Assembly (NCBI GenBank): GCA_902795555.1
Contig: CADBLV010000091.1
Span: forward strand, 1 to 8,866
From: an uncultured Eubacteriales bacterium
GTDB lineage: Bacteria; Bacillota_A; Clostridia; Christensenellales; Aristaeellaceae
DNA: 8,866 bases
Direction of reading: 5' to 3'
Part shown: one piece after another, positions 1 to 5,650 of the stretch
Layout: every line of letters begins with the position of its first letter
Position numbering within the stretch: position 1 is the first letter of the stretch
Notes under the pieces: generated by a model
Seen by the model: the letters and a program-made list of their open reading frames with translations, nothing else
What the model was told of the DNA's origin: nothing
Database searches by the model: none
Position numbers and translations under genes: made by a program

Positions 1-998
1 CAGGGGCAGCAGGCCACGGACTTGTTCTCCCAGTCGATCAGCACGCCGTCAACATATTGCAGAACAGTGCTTTCCGGCGGGAGAATAATCTTCCTGAGGT
101 TTTCACAGCCAAGAAAGGGATTGTTGTTAATGATCTTGATGCCCGCCGGCAGTTCAATCGTCGTCAGCTTTACGCAGTGATCAAACGCACGATATCCGAT
201 TTCTTTCACAGTGGATGGGATCACGATAGATTCCAGGCTTTCACAGGATCCGAACAGATGATTGTCAATGATCCGGATCCCTTCCGGGAGCGAAACGGAT
301 TTCAGCGCTTTACATTCACAGAAAACAAAGGAACCAATTTCCGTAACCGACTTCGGGATCTTCAGGGATTTCAGCGCGGAACAGCGATAAAAAGCATAAT
401 TGTCAATCTTTTTCAGTCCCTCAGGAAGCGTGACCTTCGTCAGCTGCTTACATTGCTGAAAAGCGTAAGCCCCGATGATCTCCGTTCCTTTCGGAACGGT
501 ATATCCGCCTTTCTTCGAACAGGGACAATAAATCAGGCGTTTGTCCTGTTCATGAAACAAAACGCCTTCCCGGATTTTCAGCACCGGATTTCCCTTCCCG
601 ACCCGGATTTTAGTCAGCGACGGATCCGAAGCAAAAGGATTGTTTCCAAGCGATATTACCTAATCCGGGATGGTGACGGAGGCCAGGTTTTGACACCAGG
701 AAAACGCAAAGTTCCCGATCTCCTTCACACCCTCCGGAATGATGACGGAAGTCATCGAATGGCTGCGAAACGCATTTTCCCCGATGGAACCCACAGGATT
801 CCCGTCCAGCGTCTCCGGAATCACAATTTCCGTTTCATCTCCGTGATACGCGATAATCTCGGCTTCCCCGCTGTCCAACAGACGATATTCATACATATTC
901 TCCGGAGCAGTTGCTTCCTCCGCTCCGACCGGGCCTGCAGCCGCGAGAATGCATACCGTCAGAAGAATGCCGCAGAACCAAAGGACCCATCGTTTCAT
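1..998 (-). pseudogene. Secreted BspA-type leucine-rich-repeat protein, interrupted by an in-frame amber codon; 3' end outside window
   Basis: Translation starts at the ATG at 996-998, with a good Shine-Dalgarno (GGGAGG, complement of 1007-1012) eight bases upstream. Residues 1-26 are a classic Sec signal peptide: MKR, a hydrophobic core, and a likely cut after VGA. From about residue 65, repeats of about 23 residues follow the LRR_5/BspA pattern (for example IPEGVKEIGNFAFSWC), common in clostridial surface or secreted proteins that contact host or substrate. Codon 113 (660-662) is TAG, giving a 112-residue product. I translated the same frame onward: it stays open for 219 codons to position 3 and encodes further perfect repeats (IGAYAFQQC, IDNYAFYRC, IGSFVFCEC, IGYRAFDHC). 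The stop falls in IPD-stop-V, where these repeats usually have Ser or Gly, so TCG to TAG would explain it. A nonsense mutation is the simplest reading; sequencing error or suppression is possible. Ligand unknown. Confidence 0.85.
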
Positions 999-1023
999 TT
1001 TGGTTTCCTCCCTGTTTGTCCTC

Positions 1024-1098
1024 TTAGATAAATCTCAGTCCATCCAACGTATCGCGGATGACCTCATCCCCGGAATCATCCTCATTCACGAATAGCAT
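1024..1098 (-). pseudogene. Probable remnant of the C-terminus of a lost gene
   Basis: This short frame (ATG at 1096-1098, stop TAA at 1024-1026) encodes 24 residues beginning MLFVNEDDSGDEVIRDTLDG and ending LRFI. It ends 11 bases before the Shine-Dalgarno of the leucine-rich-repeat gene. The peptide reads like the tail of a globular domain, with acidic and amphipathic sequence and a final hydrophobic strand. An in-frame TGA lies two codons upstream of the ATG, and the only SD-like bases (GAGGG) touch the ATG, so independent translation is unlikely. I infer the truncated 3' end of a gene that once preceded the repeat protein and was cut by arrival of the toxin-antitoxin pair, whose stop codon is only 24 bases away. 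Homology was not tested; it could be chance. Confidence 0.35.
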
Positions 1099-1122
1099 CC
1101 CTCATAAAATGGCAGATGAAAT

Positions 1123-1425
1123 TCAGATGCATTTACGTACCAGTTCCTCATCATCAATTGCGGCATCAAGCAGTCTGCTAAGAAGTCCGGTATATCCCTT
1201 TCCGTACTGCTTTGCTTTTTTTAATGTGCTCGGAGAAATACGAAGCGAAATGGTTGGTTTTGTTCTGTTTTCATGATTGATCCGTTTGAACTGCATCAGT
1301 TGCTCTTTCATCATAAGCGGACTGTCGTCATCAAAAATCGGTTCTTTTTTCTCCGCTTCGTCCAGTTCACGGAGTTCTTCTTCTGTCAGCTCTGCATTTA
1401 GATCACTTAGTTTCATCTTTACCAT
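1123..1425 (-). CDS. brnA: BrnA-type (ribbon-helix-helix) antitoxin
   Basis: Putative antitoxin of a type II toxin-antitoxin pair. In the BrnTA family this partner binds and neutralises the BrnT RNase and, through its DNA-binding domain, represses the operon. I place the start at the ATG at 1423-1425 (100 residues) because GAGG (complement of 1433-1436) lies seven bases upstream. Two earlier in-frame ATGs exist at 1446 and 1431, but 1446 lacks a convincing site and 1431 is too close to GAGG. The first half is acidic and probably flexible (SDLNAELTEEELRELDEAEKK). The C-terminal half carries the ribbon-helix-helix-like segment KPTISLRISPSTLKKAKQYG followed by GYTGLLSRLLDAAI, the pattern of BrnA/CopG-like antitoxins. 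The gene overlaps the 3' end of brnT by 23 bases, implying translational coupling. Toxin-first order is normal for BrnTA. Confidence 0.82.
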   Translation of the reverse strand: MVKMKLSDLNAELTEEELRELDEAEKKEPIFDDDSPLMMKEQLMQFKRINHENRTKPTISLRISPSTLKKAKQYGKGYTGLLSRLLDAAIDDEELVRKCI

Positions 1426-1717
1426 ATTCATACCTCGCTTTCTCATTATTTGTTGCCAGTCGTGCTGAAATCATCCGAATCGTATCCTGATTTCTGAGTG
1501 CGCATACAACAAAGAGAATCTTTCCAACCCGTCCCAGGACATCATAGCGTAGTTCTTCCGGATGTTCTTCATCTTCTCGGATCAGTTTGTGTGGGTCAAG
1601 AAACACTTTTGCTGCGGTTTTGAAATGGATTCCATGTTTTGCAAAGTTGATCCGGTCTTTTTCTTCTTCCCATTCGAAAGGCGCATTCTGCAAATCAATA
1701 TCAATACGATGATCCAT
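1403..1717 (-). CDS. brnT: BrnT family (DUF497) toxin, predicted ribonuclease
   Basis: A 104-residue protein with the BrnT/DUF497 signature. FEWEEEKDRINFAKHGIHF (residues 14-32) matches the family's typical opening strand-helix. RYDVLGRVGKILFVVCALR (57-75) forms the central sheet, and IRMISARLATNNEKARYE (80-97) is the conserved C-terminal motif. Family members adopt a RelE-like fold, inhibit growth by cleaving RNA, and are neutralised by a ribbon-helix-helix partner, which is the next gene here. The start is well supported: AAAGGAG (complement of 1724-1730) precedes the ATG by about six bases. Length is typical for the family. The pair lies in AT-richer DNA than its neighbours, next to gene debris on the left and a duplicated hydrogenase fragment on the right, consistent with a mobile accessory module. 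Activity is inferred from family only. Confidence 0.88.
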   Translation of the reverse strand: MDHRIDIDLQNAPFEWEEEKDRINFAKHGIHFKTAAKVFLDPHKLIREDEEHPEELRYDVLGRVGKILFVVCALRNQDTIRMISARLATNNEKARYEYGKDETK

Positions 1718-1737
1718 ACGTTGCTCCTTTCACCGAC

Positions 1738-1783
1738 AGTATACATCGGCAAAGCACAAAACGCAATACATTACGCAATACAT
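1738..1783 (-). promoter_or_regulatory. brnTA promoter with 12-bp tandem repeat (likely autoregulatory operator)
   Basis: On the minus strand a -10 box TATACT (1738-1743) lies 17 bases from a -35-like TTGCGT (1761-1766), starting transcription shortly before the brnT ribosome binding site. Two tandem 12-bp copies, ATGTATTGCGTA (1772-1783) and ATGTATTGCGTT (1760-1771), differ only in the last base. The second copy contains the -35 box. Tandem sites over the promoter are what one expects for a ribbon-helix-helix antitoxin repressing its own operon. The repeat is read directly from sequence; its use as the BrnA operator is inference. Confidence 0.6.
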
Positions 1784-1821
1784 TTCACTATAATAGTAAG
1801 ACTACTACTTTGAGATGATCA

Positions 1822-1931
1822 TAGATCTAACGCAACAGTCAAAGGTGCGGTATCAGTCGCGATTCATGTTGATTTCTTCCATCGGGTAATTCTTCAGGTT
1901 TTCAAGAATCTTCCGGCTGTCTGCTTTTCCG
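1822..1931 (-). repeat. Left arm of 110-bp inverted repeat flanking the hydrogenase gene
   Basis: Reverse-complement copy of 3540-3649, with 107 of 110 positions identical. It contains the last 25 sense codons and the stop of the hydrogenase plus about 31 bases of its 3' flank, on the minus strand. The three differences are two synonymous third-position changes (Ile470 ATC to ATT, Tyr477 TAT to TAC) and one base in the untranslated flank. Similarity ends sharply at 1931, where a REP-like element begins, and at 1822. Arms of this length and identity are adequate for homologous recombination that would invert the DNA between them. Confidence 0.95.
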
Positions 1932-1957
1932 TAGAAGATGGGGACGGTTTTTTTCAT
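1853..1957 (-). pseudogene. Orphan hydrogenase C-terminus fused in frame to a REP-like element (34 codons)
   Basis: The frame runs from an ATG at 1955-1957, inside the REP-like element, to a TGA at 1853-1855. The first nine residues, MKKTVPIFY, come from the repeat element. The next 25, GKADSRKILENLKNYPMEEI followed by NMNRD, are identical to the hydrogenase C-terminus. The frame is open further upstream, without an ATG, to about 2022. It has no clear ribosome binding site and lacks every catalytic motif, so it is probably not a working gene. It is either a remnant of a second hydrogenase or the spare 3' end of an invertible cassette. Confidence 0.6.
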
Positions 1958-1960
1958 CTC
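1930..1960 (+). repeat. REP-like element, copy 1 (degenerate hairpin)
   Basis: Compared in reverse complement with copy 3 (5619-5650), about 30 bases align with two mismatches; the shared core is GATGGGGACGGTTTTTTTC. In copy 3 a stem GGGGACG/CGTCTCC encloses an eight-base T-rich loop. Here one stem base is changed (CGTC to CATC), weakening that fold, though AGATG/CATCT can still pair. The element abuts the inner end of the left hydrogenase arm. Confidence 0.7.
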
Positions 1961-2016
1961 TGTTTTGAAGAATCCGACGCAGTAGCTTTCAGTCCTGATT
2001 CTCCGCAATCTGGAGC

Positions 2017-2045
2017 TTGTCTATTTCCCCTGCATCAGCTATAAT
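2017..2045 (+). promoter_or_regulatory. Hydrogenase promoter
   Basis: TTGTCT (2017-2022) and a perfect TATAAT (2040-2045) are separated by exactly 17 bases, a strong sigma-A-type promoter on the plus strand. Transcription would start near 2052, leaving an untranslated leader of about 100 bases before the hydrogenase ATG. The promoter lies inside the inverted-repeat-bounded segment, so it would move with the gene in any inversion. I saw no clear Rex-type palindrome around it. Confidence 0.65.
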
Positions 2046-2122
2046 GATGGCAGTTGAAAAAGCTGATCCGGCCACAGCAAAAGGAAGACATCCCTCAGAT
2101 GCAGAACCGTTCTGAGCCGGGG

Positions 2123-2154
2123 AAGGAGGATCCCGCTGACGCGGGGAAAAAACG
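2123..2154 (+). promoter_or_regulatory. Split ribosome binding site: Shine-Dalgarno, hairpin, then start codon
   Basis: A near-perfect Shine-Dalgarno AAGGAGGA (2123-2130) sits 24 bases from the hydrogenase ATG, normally too far. Between them lies a perfect stem-loop, CCCGC-TGAC-GCGGG (2132-2145). Folding it shortens the effective spacing to about ten bases. No alternative ATG, GTG or TTG in this frame lies closer, and an in-frame TGA occurs at 2137. GGGG (2143-2146) could act as a weaker site if the hairpin is open. A structure-dependent start is inference from spacing only. Confidence 0.5.
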
Positions 2155-3618
2155 ATGATCACGAATGATAAAGGCATTGTTGAACTGAAGCACTTTATTC
2201 TCAGAGAGATTTGCCGCCTGGCCTGGGAAGAAAGGCTTTCCGCGGAGGAAACGGAGAAGATCGTATATCAGGTCAGCCCGGGTCCGAAGCCTCAGTATCG
2301 TTGCTGTGTATATAAGGAACGGGAAATTGTCCGCGGAAGGATCCGCCTGGCCATGGGACAGGACGCGAACCCGGAGCACCCTTCTTCCAATGTGGTGTCC
2401 GTCATTTCCCCTGCCTGTGACGACTGCCCGATTCAGAACTATTCCGTGTCGGACATTTGCCGTTTCTGCCTGGGAAAAGCCTGCCTGAACGCCTGCAAAT
2501 TCGGAGCCATCACGCCGGGCGATACAAAGATGCATATCGATCCTGTCAAATGTAAGTCCTGCGGCCTGTGTGCCAAATCCTGCCCCTTCGGCGCGATTAT
2601 TCATCTTGAACGCCCCTGCAGGAAAGCCTGTCCGGTTGATGCGATTTTTTATGACGAAGCAGGGATTTGCTGCATTGATGACAGCAAATGCATCCACTGC
2701 GGCCACTGCATCCACAACTGTCCCTTCGGAGCGATCGGCTCCAAGATTTATGCCGTGGATGTGATCCGGGCGATTCTCAGCGGAAAACGGGTCATCGCGA
2801 TGTGTGCGCCCGCGACAGAGGGCCAGTTCGGAAAAGAAATCAATATGGCTTCCATCCGCGCGGCATTGAAAAAGGCAGGCTTTGCGGACATGGTGGAAGT
2901 AGGCCTCGGCGGGGATATGACGGCGGCAAGCGAAGCAAAGGAATGGATTGAAGCCCGGAAAGAGGGCCGGATTATGACAACATCCTGCTGTCCGGCCTTC
3001 ATTTCCATGATGCGCCATCATTTCCCGAAGCAATATGAGGAAAATAAATCATCCACCGTTTCCCCGATGGTTGCGGTTTCCCGTTATCTGAAAGTGCTGG
3101 ATCCGGATTGCGTAACGGTGTTTATTGGCCCGTGCATCGCGAAAAAAGGCGAGACGCTGAATGAATATATCAAAGATACGCCGGATTACGCGCTGACATA
3201 TGGAGAGATTGTGGCGCTGCTGGATTCCAGAGGGATTGCCATCGAGCCGGTGGAAGAAGCCTATCAGGAAGCCTCCGTTTTCGGAAAACGTTTCGCGGGC
3301 AGCGGCGGCGTGGCCGAGGCTGTGATGGAAGTCATGCGCGAAATGGGTGAGGACACCTCGGACATTCGTCTTTTGACCTGTGCGGGCGGTGATGAGTGTA
3401 AAAAAGCGCTTACGCTTCTGAAGGCCGGAAAGCTGGATGTTGATTTTGTAGAAGGAATGATCTGCCCGGGCGGATGTATCGGCGGACCGTCTAAGCATCA
3501 GGCTGAAGCAGTTGTGCTTCGGGCCAGGACGGAACTGCTCGGAAAAGCAGACAGCCGGAAGATCCTTGAAAACCTGAAGAATTATCCGATGGAAGAAATC
3601 AACATGAATCGCGACTGA
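2155..3618 (+). CDS. Monomeric [FeFe] hydrogenase (TSCCP-type, group B-like)
   Basis: A 487-residue cytoplasmic iron hydrogenase that interconverts protons and H2, presumably with ferredoxin as partner. The N-terminal segment (LREICRLAWEERLSAEE, then GPKPQYRCCVYKEREI) is typical of the group-B-like clostridial subfamily. Cysteine-rich iron-sulfur regions follow: C88/C91/C102/C105/C110/C114, a CxxCxxCxxxC set at 133-143, and C155/C159 plus C179/C182/C185/C189. All three H-cluster motifs are present: L1 TTSCCPAF (C278), L2 FIGPCIAKKGE (C327), and L3 EGMICPGGCIGG (C437, C441). The TSCCP form of L1, rather than TSCSP, marks the less-studied subgroup. No HydE, HydF or HydG maturase gene is in the window. 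The gene has its own promoter, faces the EAL gene convergently, and is enclosed by 110-bp inverted repeats whose right arm is its own 3' end. The direction of catalysis in vivo cannot be told from sequence. Confidence 0.93.
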   Translation: MITNDKGIVELKHFILREICRLAWEERLSAEETEKIVYQVSPGPKPQYRCCVYKEREIVRGRIRLAMGQDANPEHPSSNVVSVISPACDDCPIQNYSVSDICRFCLGKACLNACKFGAITPGDTKMHIDPVKCKSCGLCAKSCPFGAIIHLERPCRKACPVDAIFYDEAGICCIDDSKCIHCGHCIHNCPFGAIGSKIYAVDVIRAILSGKRVIAMCAPATEGQFGKEINMASIRAALKKAGFADMVEVGLGGDMTAASEAKEWIEARKEGRIMTTSCCPAFISMMRHHFPKQYEENKSSTVSPMVAVSRYLKVLDPDCVTVFIGPCIAKKGETLNEYIKDTPDYALTYGEIVALLDSRGIAIEPVEEAYQEASVFGKRFAGSGGVAEAVMEVMREMGEDTSDIRLLTCAGGDECKKALTLLKAGKLDVDFVEGMICPGGCIGGPSKHQAEAVVLRARTELLGKADSRKILENLKNYPMEEINMNRD

Positions 3619-3649
3619 TACCGCACCTTTGCCTGTTGCGTTAGATCTA
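3540..3649 (+). repeat. Right arm of 110-bp inverted repeat (3' end of hydrogenase gene)
   Basis: This is the native copy: codons 463-487, the TGA stop and about 31 bases of 3' flank. It pairs in inverted orientation with 1822-1931, with three mismatches. The outer limit (3649) is immediately followed by REP-like copy 2 at 3651, whereas in the left arm the REP-like element abuts the opposite, inner end. The two arms therefore carry the element on different sides. Confidence 0.95.
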
Positions 3650-3650
3650 C

Positions 3651-3678
3651 GGAGACGAAAAGAACCGTCCCGTCTACG
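3651..3678 (-). repeat. REP-like element, copy 2; possible terminator between convergent genes
   Basis: Reads GGAGACGAAAAGAACCGTCC and then CGTCTACG on the plus strand, like copy 3 but four bases shorter. With flanking bases, ACGG-A-GACG (3649-3657) pairs with CGTC-CCGT: eight base pairs, one bulged A and an eight-base loop. It separates the convergent hydrogenase and EAL genes and contains the EAL stop codon (TAG, 3674-3676). A T-rich stretch follows on the plus strand (TTTCTTTGTTTG), so it may help end hydrogenase transcription, though it is not a textbook terminator. Confidence 0.6.
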
Positions 3679-5590
3679 ATTTCTTTGTTTGTGTCAGGAA
3701 GGAACGAAGGCCGTCGATGGGAATGGGTCTGGAATATTTATAGCCCTGCAGATAGGACGCACTGAGCCCGGAGCACATCTTCTCGTCCTTCTCATCCTCA
3801 ACCCCTTCATACAGCACGGAATAGTTCAGCCGGGAAAACAGTTCCGCCAGGCTGCCCAGCACCTGTTCCGATCGCTCGTTCTGGCCGGCGGAAATCACCA
3901 TGCTCCGGTCAAATTTGATGATGTCGAAGGGCAGCTCCAGAATACGCTCCATGTTGCTGTATCCGGTTCCGAAGTCATCGAGATAGAACGTGATTCCCTT
4001 GTCCTTCAGTTCCTCAATCCGCTCCTTCATCAGCAGGAAATCATTGTCATTCCGGGATTCGGTCAGCTCGATGGCAATCCGGCTGCCATCGATGCCGTTT
4101 CGCAGGATGATCCCTTCGATATCCCCGCAGAAGCCCTGATCGCGCAGCTCCAGGGCTGACACGTTCACACTGATCCGGGTGATTTCATATCCCTCGGCGA
4201 TCAGCTCATGCAGGATCCGGCAGGTTTTGTTCAGAATGATTTCCGTCAGCACATGGATGGTTCCGTTCTCCTCCGCCATGGGGATAAACGTATCCGGGAA
4301 CACCAGCCCCAGTTCGTCCAGCTTCAGCCGCATCAGCGCCTCCGCCGTGTCATACCGACCGGTCTGAATGTTATAGACCGGCTGACAGTAAACCAGCACC
4401 CGCGGATCCTCCGGATCCTTCTTCGCGGCGATGTCCACCAGTTCCCTGAGAACCACGTCATATTGACGATACTTTTCCAGATCGTCAGGTCGGACACGAT
4501 AAATCGTGTTTTCGGCAATGCGGACGTGAATGGAGCGGATGAAGCTGATATATTCATTCTTCCGGGTCAGCTCCGGTGTGCTTTCCCCGATTACCATCTT
4601 ATAGTCATATCGGAATTTGGGATATTCGACGTCAAACTGTTTCAGGATTCGCTCCGTCCGCTGCACCCAGTCCGGGTTTTTCCGTTTCGGAACCAGCAGC
4701 AGCATATGCCCGTTGCTCACCTGGAAAAGGGCGGCGCCGTGATAGAAGGATCCCGCCACAAGCCGGATCAGCGATCGCAGCTCCTCGGACATCGTCGCTC
4801 CGCTTTCATCCAGTTCCCGCATATACAGGCTCAGAAAGAGAAATTCCCGTTCCCGCTCGCCGGCATAATGAATCAGGTTGTTCATCCCCCGCAGGCTGTT
4901 GGCCCCCAGCTGCGCGTCATAGGGATTGGAATGCAGAAGGTACATCACGGCAATCAGGGGGAAGAGGAAGGTGGCGGCCGTAAAGGTGGATTGCGTCCGG
5001 AGCCGGGCCGTGATCAGCACCATCAGGGAAATCCCCAGCACGCCGAAAAACCCGATCATCACCCGGTGATACAGCCGATTCCGCACTTTGAGCAGCATCA
5101 CCGTCAGCAGCGTCACAAACAGCACATAGCCCACCGTAAACACCTGGGATCCGTCGAAGGAGAGCATGCCGTCCACAAACCGCATGCCGCTCCCTGTGAA
5201 AATCATCACCGTATCCAGCACGGAAAAGATTGCCAGCAGGGCAACCGAAAGACGGAGATAAGGCTTTCTGTCCGGCTTTTCCAGCATCGTCGCCTCGCAG
5301 ATATACACCGCATACAGATAAAGCAGCACATACAGTAGCACGTGATAAACGCTGCGCAACCCCTGGAGAATGGGGAGGGGCGTCGCCGGCGCATGCTTCA
5401 GCAGATAATGCAGCATCAAATCCGCGGAGGTTGCCAGCATCAGCAGCCCCAGCATGGACACGAAGATTCGGAAGCTCTTCATGCGAACCTTAAAGGAGAC
5501 CGCCAGCAGCAACAGCATCACCAGGCATACCGCCAGCACCGTGATTTCGCTGGATGGATCGTAATGCTCCATCATTGCGGAGTTCCACAT
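3674..5590 (-). CDS. Seven-TM membrane protein with degenerate GGDEF and intact EAL domain (c-di-GMP phosphodiesterase)
   Basis: A 638-residue inner-membrane protein predicted to hydrolyse cyclic-di-GMP to pGpG. The start at 5588-5590 has GAGG nine bases upstream. Seven hydrophobic segments lie at roughly 16-33, 41-62, 77-99, 111-131, 150-168, 177-195 and 203-220, forming a probable sensory module of unknown ligand. Residues about 225-370 resemble a decayed GGDEF domain: the signature site reads VSNGHMLLLV, so cyclase activity is not expected. The EAL domain spans about 385-630 with its key motifs intact: EAL (417-419), NVS (476), ELTES (508-512), LDDFGTGYS (537-545), IIKFD (K559), EGVE (595-598) and QGY (615-617). 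It lies 60 bases downstream of the GGDEF gene on the same strand, separated by REP-like copy 3, so the two probably form an operon with opposing activities. Activity is inferred from motif conservation. Confidence 0.9.
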   Translation of the reverse strand: MWNSAMMEHYDPSSEITVLAVCLVMLLLLAVSFKVRMKSFRIFVSMLGLLMLATSADLMLHYLLKHAPATPLPILQGLRSVYHVLLYVLLYLYAVYICEATMLEKPDRKPYLRLSVALLAIFSVLDTVMIFTGSGMRFVDGMLSFDGSQVFTVGYVLFVTLLTVMLLKVRNRLYHRVMIGFFGVLGISLMVLITARLRTQSTFTAATFLFPLIAVMYLLHSNPYDAQLGANSLRGMNNLIHYAGEREREFLFLSLYMRELDESGATMSEELRSLIRLVAGSFYHGAALFQVSNGHMLLLVPKRKNPDWVQRTERILKQFDVEYPKFRYDYKMVIGESTPELTRKNEYISFIRSIHVRIAENTIYRVRPDDLEKYRQYDVVLRELVDIAAKKDPEDPRVLVYCQPVYNIQTGRYDTAEALMRLKLDELGLVFPDTFIPMAEENGTIHVLTEIILNKTCRILHELIAEGYEITRISVNVSALELRDQGFCGDIEGIILRNGIDGSRIAIELTESRNDNDFLLMKERIEELKDKGITFYLDDFGTGYSNMERILELPFDIIKFDRSMVISAGQNERSEQVLGSLAELFSRLNYSVLYEGVEDEKDEKMCSGLSASYLQGYKYSRPIPIDGLRSFLTQTKKS

Positions 5591-5618
5591 GTGTCGTCGC
5601 CTCTTTTTCTGAAAATCC

Positions 5619-5650
5619 GGAGACGAAAAAAACCGTCCCCATCGTCTACG
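5619..5650 (-). repeat. REP-like element, copy 3 (best hairpin)
   Basis: On the minus strand this reads CGTAGACGATGGGGACGG, a T tract, then CGTCTCC. The stem GGGGACG/CGTCTCC (seven pairs including one G-U) encloses the loop GTTTTTTT. The longer pairing AGACGA/TCGTCT is an alternative. It begins directly after the stop codon of the GGDEF gene and fills most of the 60-bp gap to the EAL gene, where a hairpin could set relative expression or protect upstream mRNA. It is not a standard terminator because the T tract is in the loop. The motif recalls dispersed REP-like repeats seen in Bacillota, from memory and unverified. Confidence 0.65.

Noticed and set aside
660..662. Genome-wide reassignment of TAG as a sense codon
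   Set aside because: The EAL gene ends at TAG right at the edge of its domain and inside a non-coding repeat element, and no other gene here contains an internal TAG; a local mutation is simpler.
57..1031. Plus-strand open frame of 324 codons opposite the leucine-rich-repeat gene
   Set aside because: Its product is low-complexity and resembles nothing, has no ribosome binding site, and mirrors a frame with a signal peptide and regular repeats on the other strand.
1789..1794. Plus-strand TATAAT upstream of the left repeat arm as a promoter
   Set aside because: No -35 box at suitable spacing and no gene downstream in that direction before 2155, which has its own better promoter.
1738..1794. 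Short CRISPR-like array from the repeated 12-mer
   Set aside because: Only two directly adjacent copies with no spacers; it fits an operator over a promoter.
2132..2151. Rho-independent terminator before the hydrogenase gene
   Set aside because: The hairpin is followed by A residues on the plus strand; on the minus strand the T run precedes the stem. Neither orientation fits a terminator.
2095..3033. Long minus-strand frame opposite the hydrogenase
   Set aside because: The plus strand carries all iron-sulfur and H-cluster motifs; the antisense product shows no recognisable domain.
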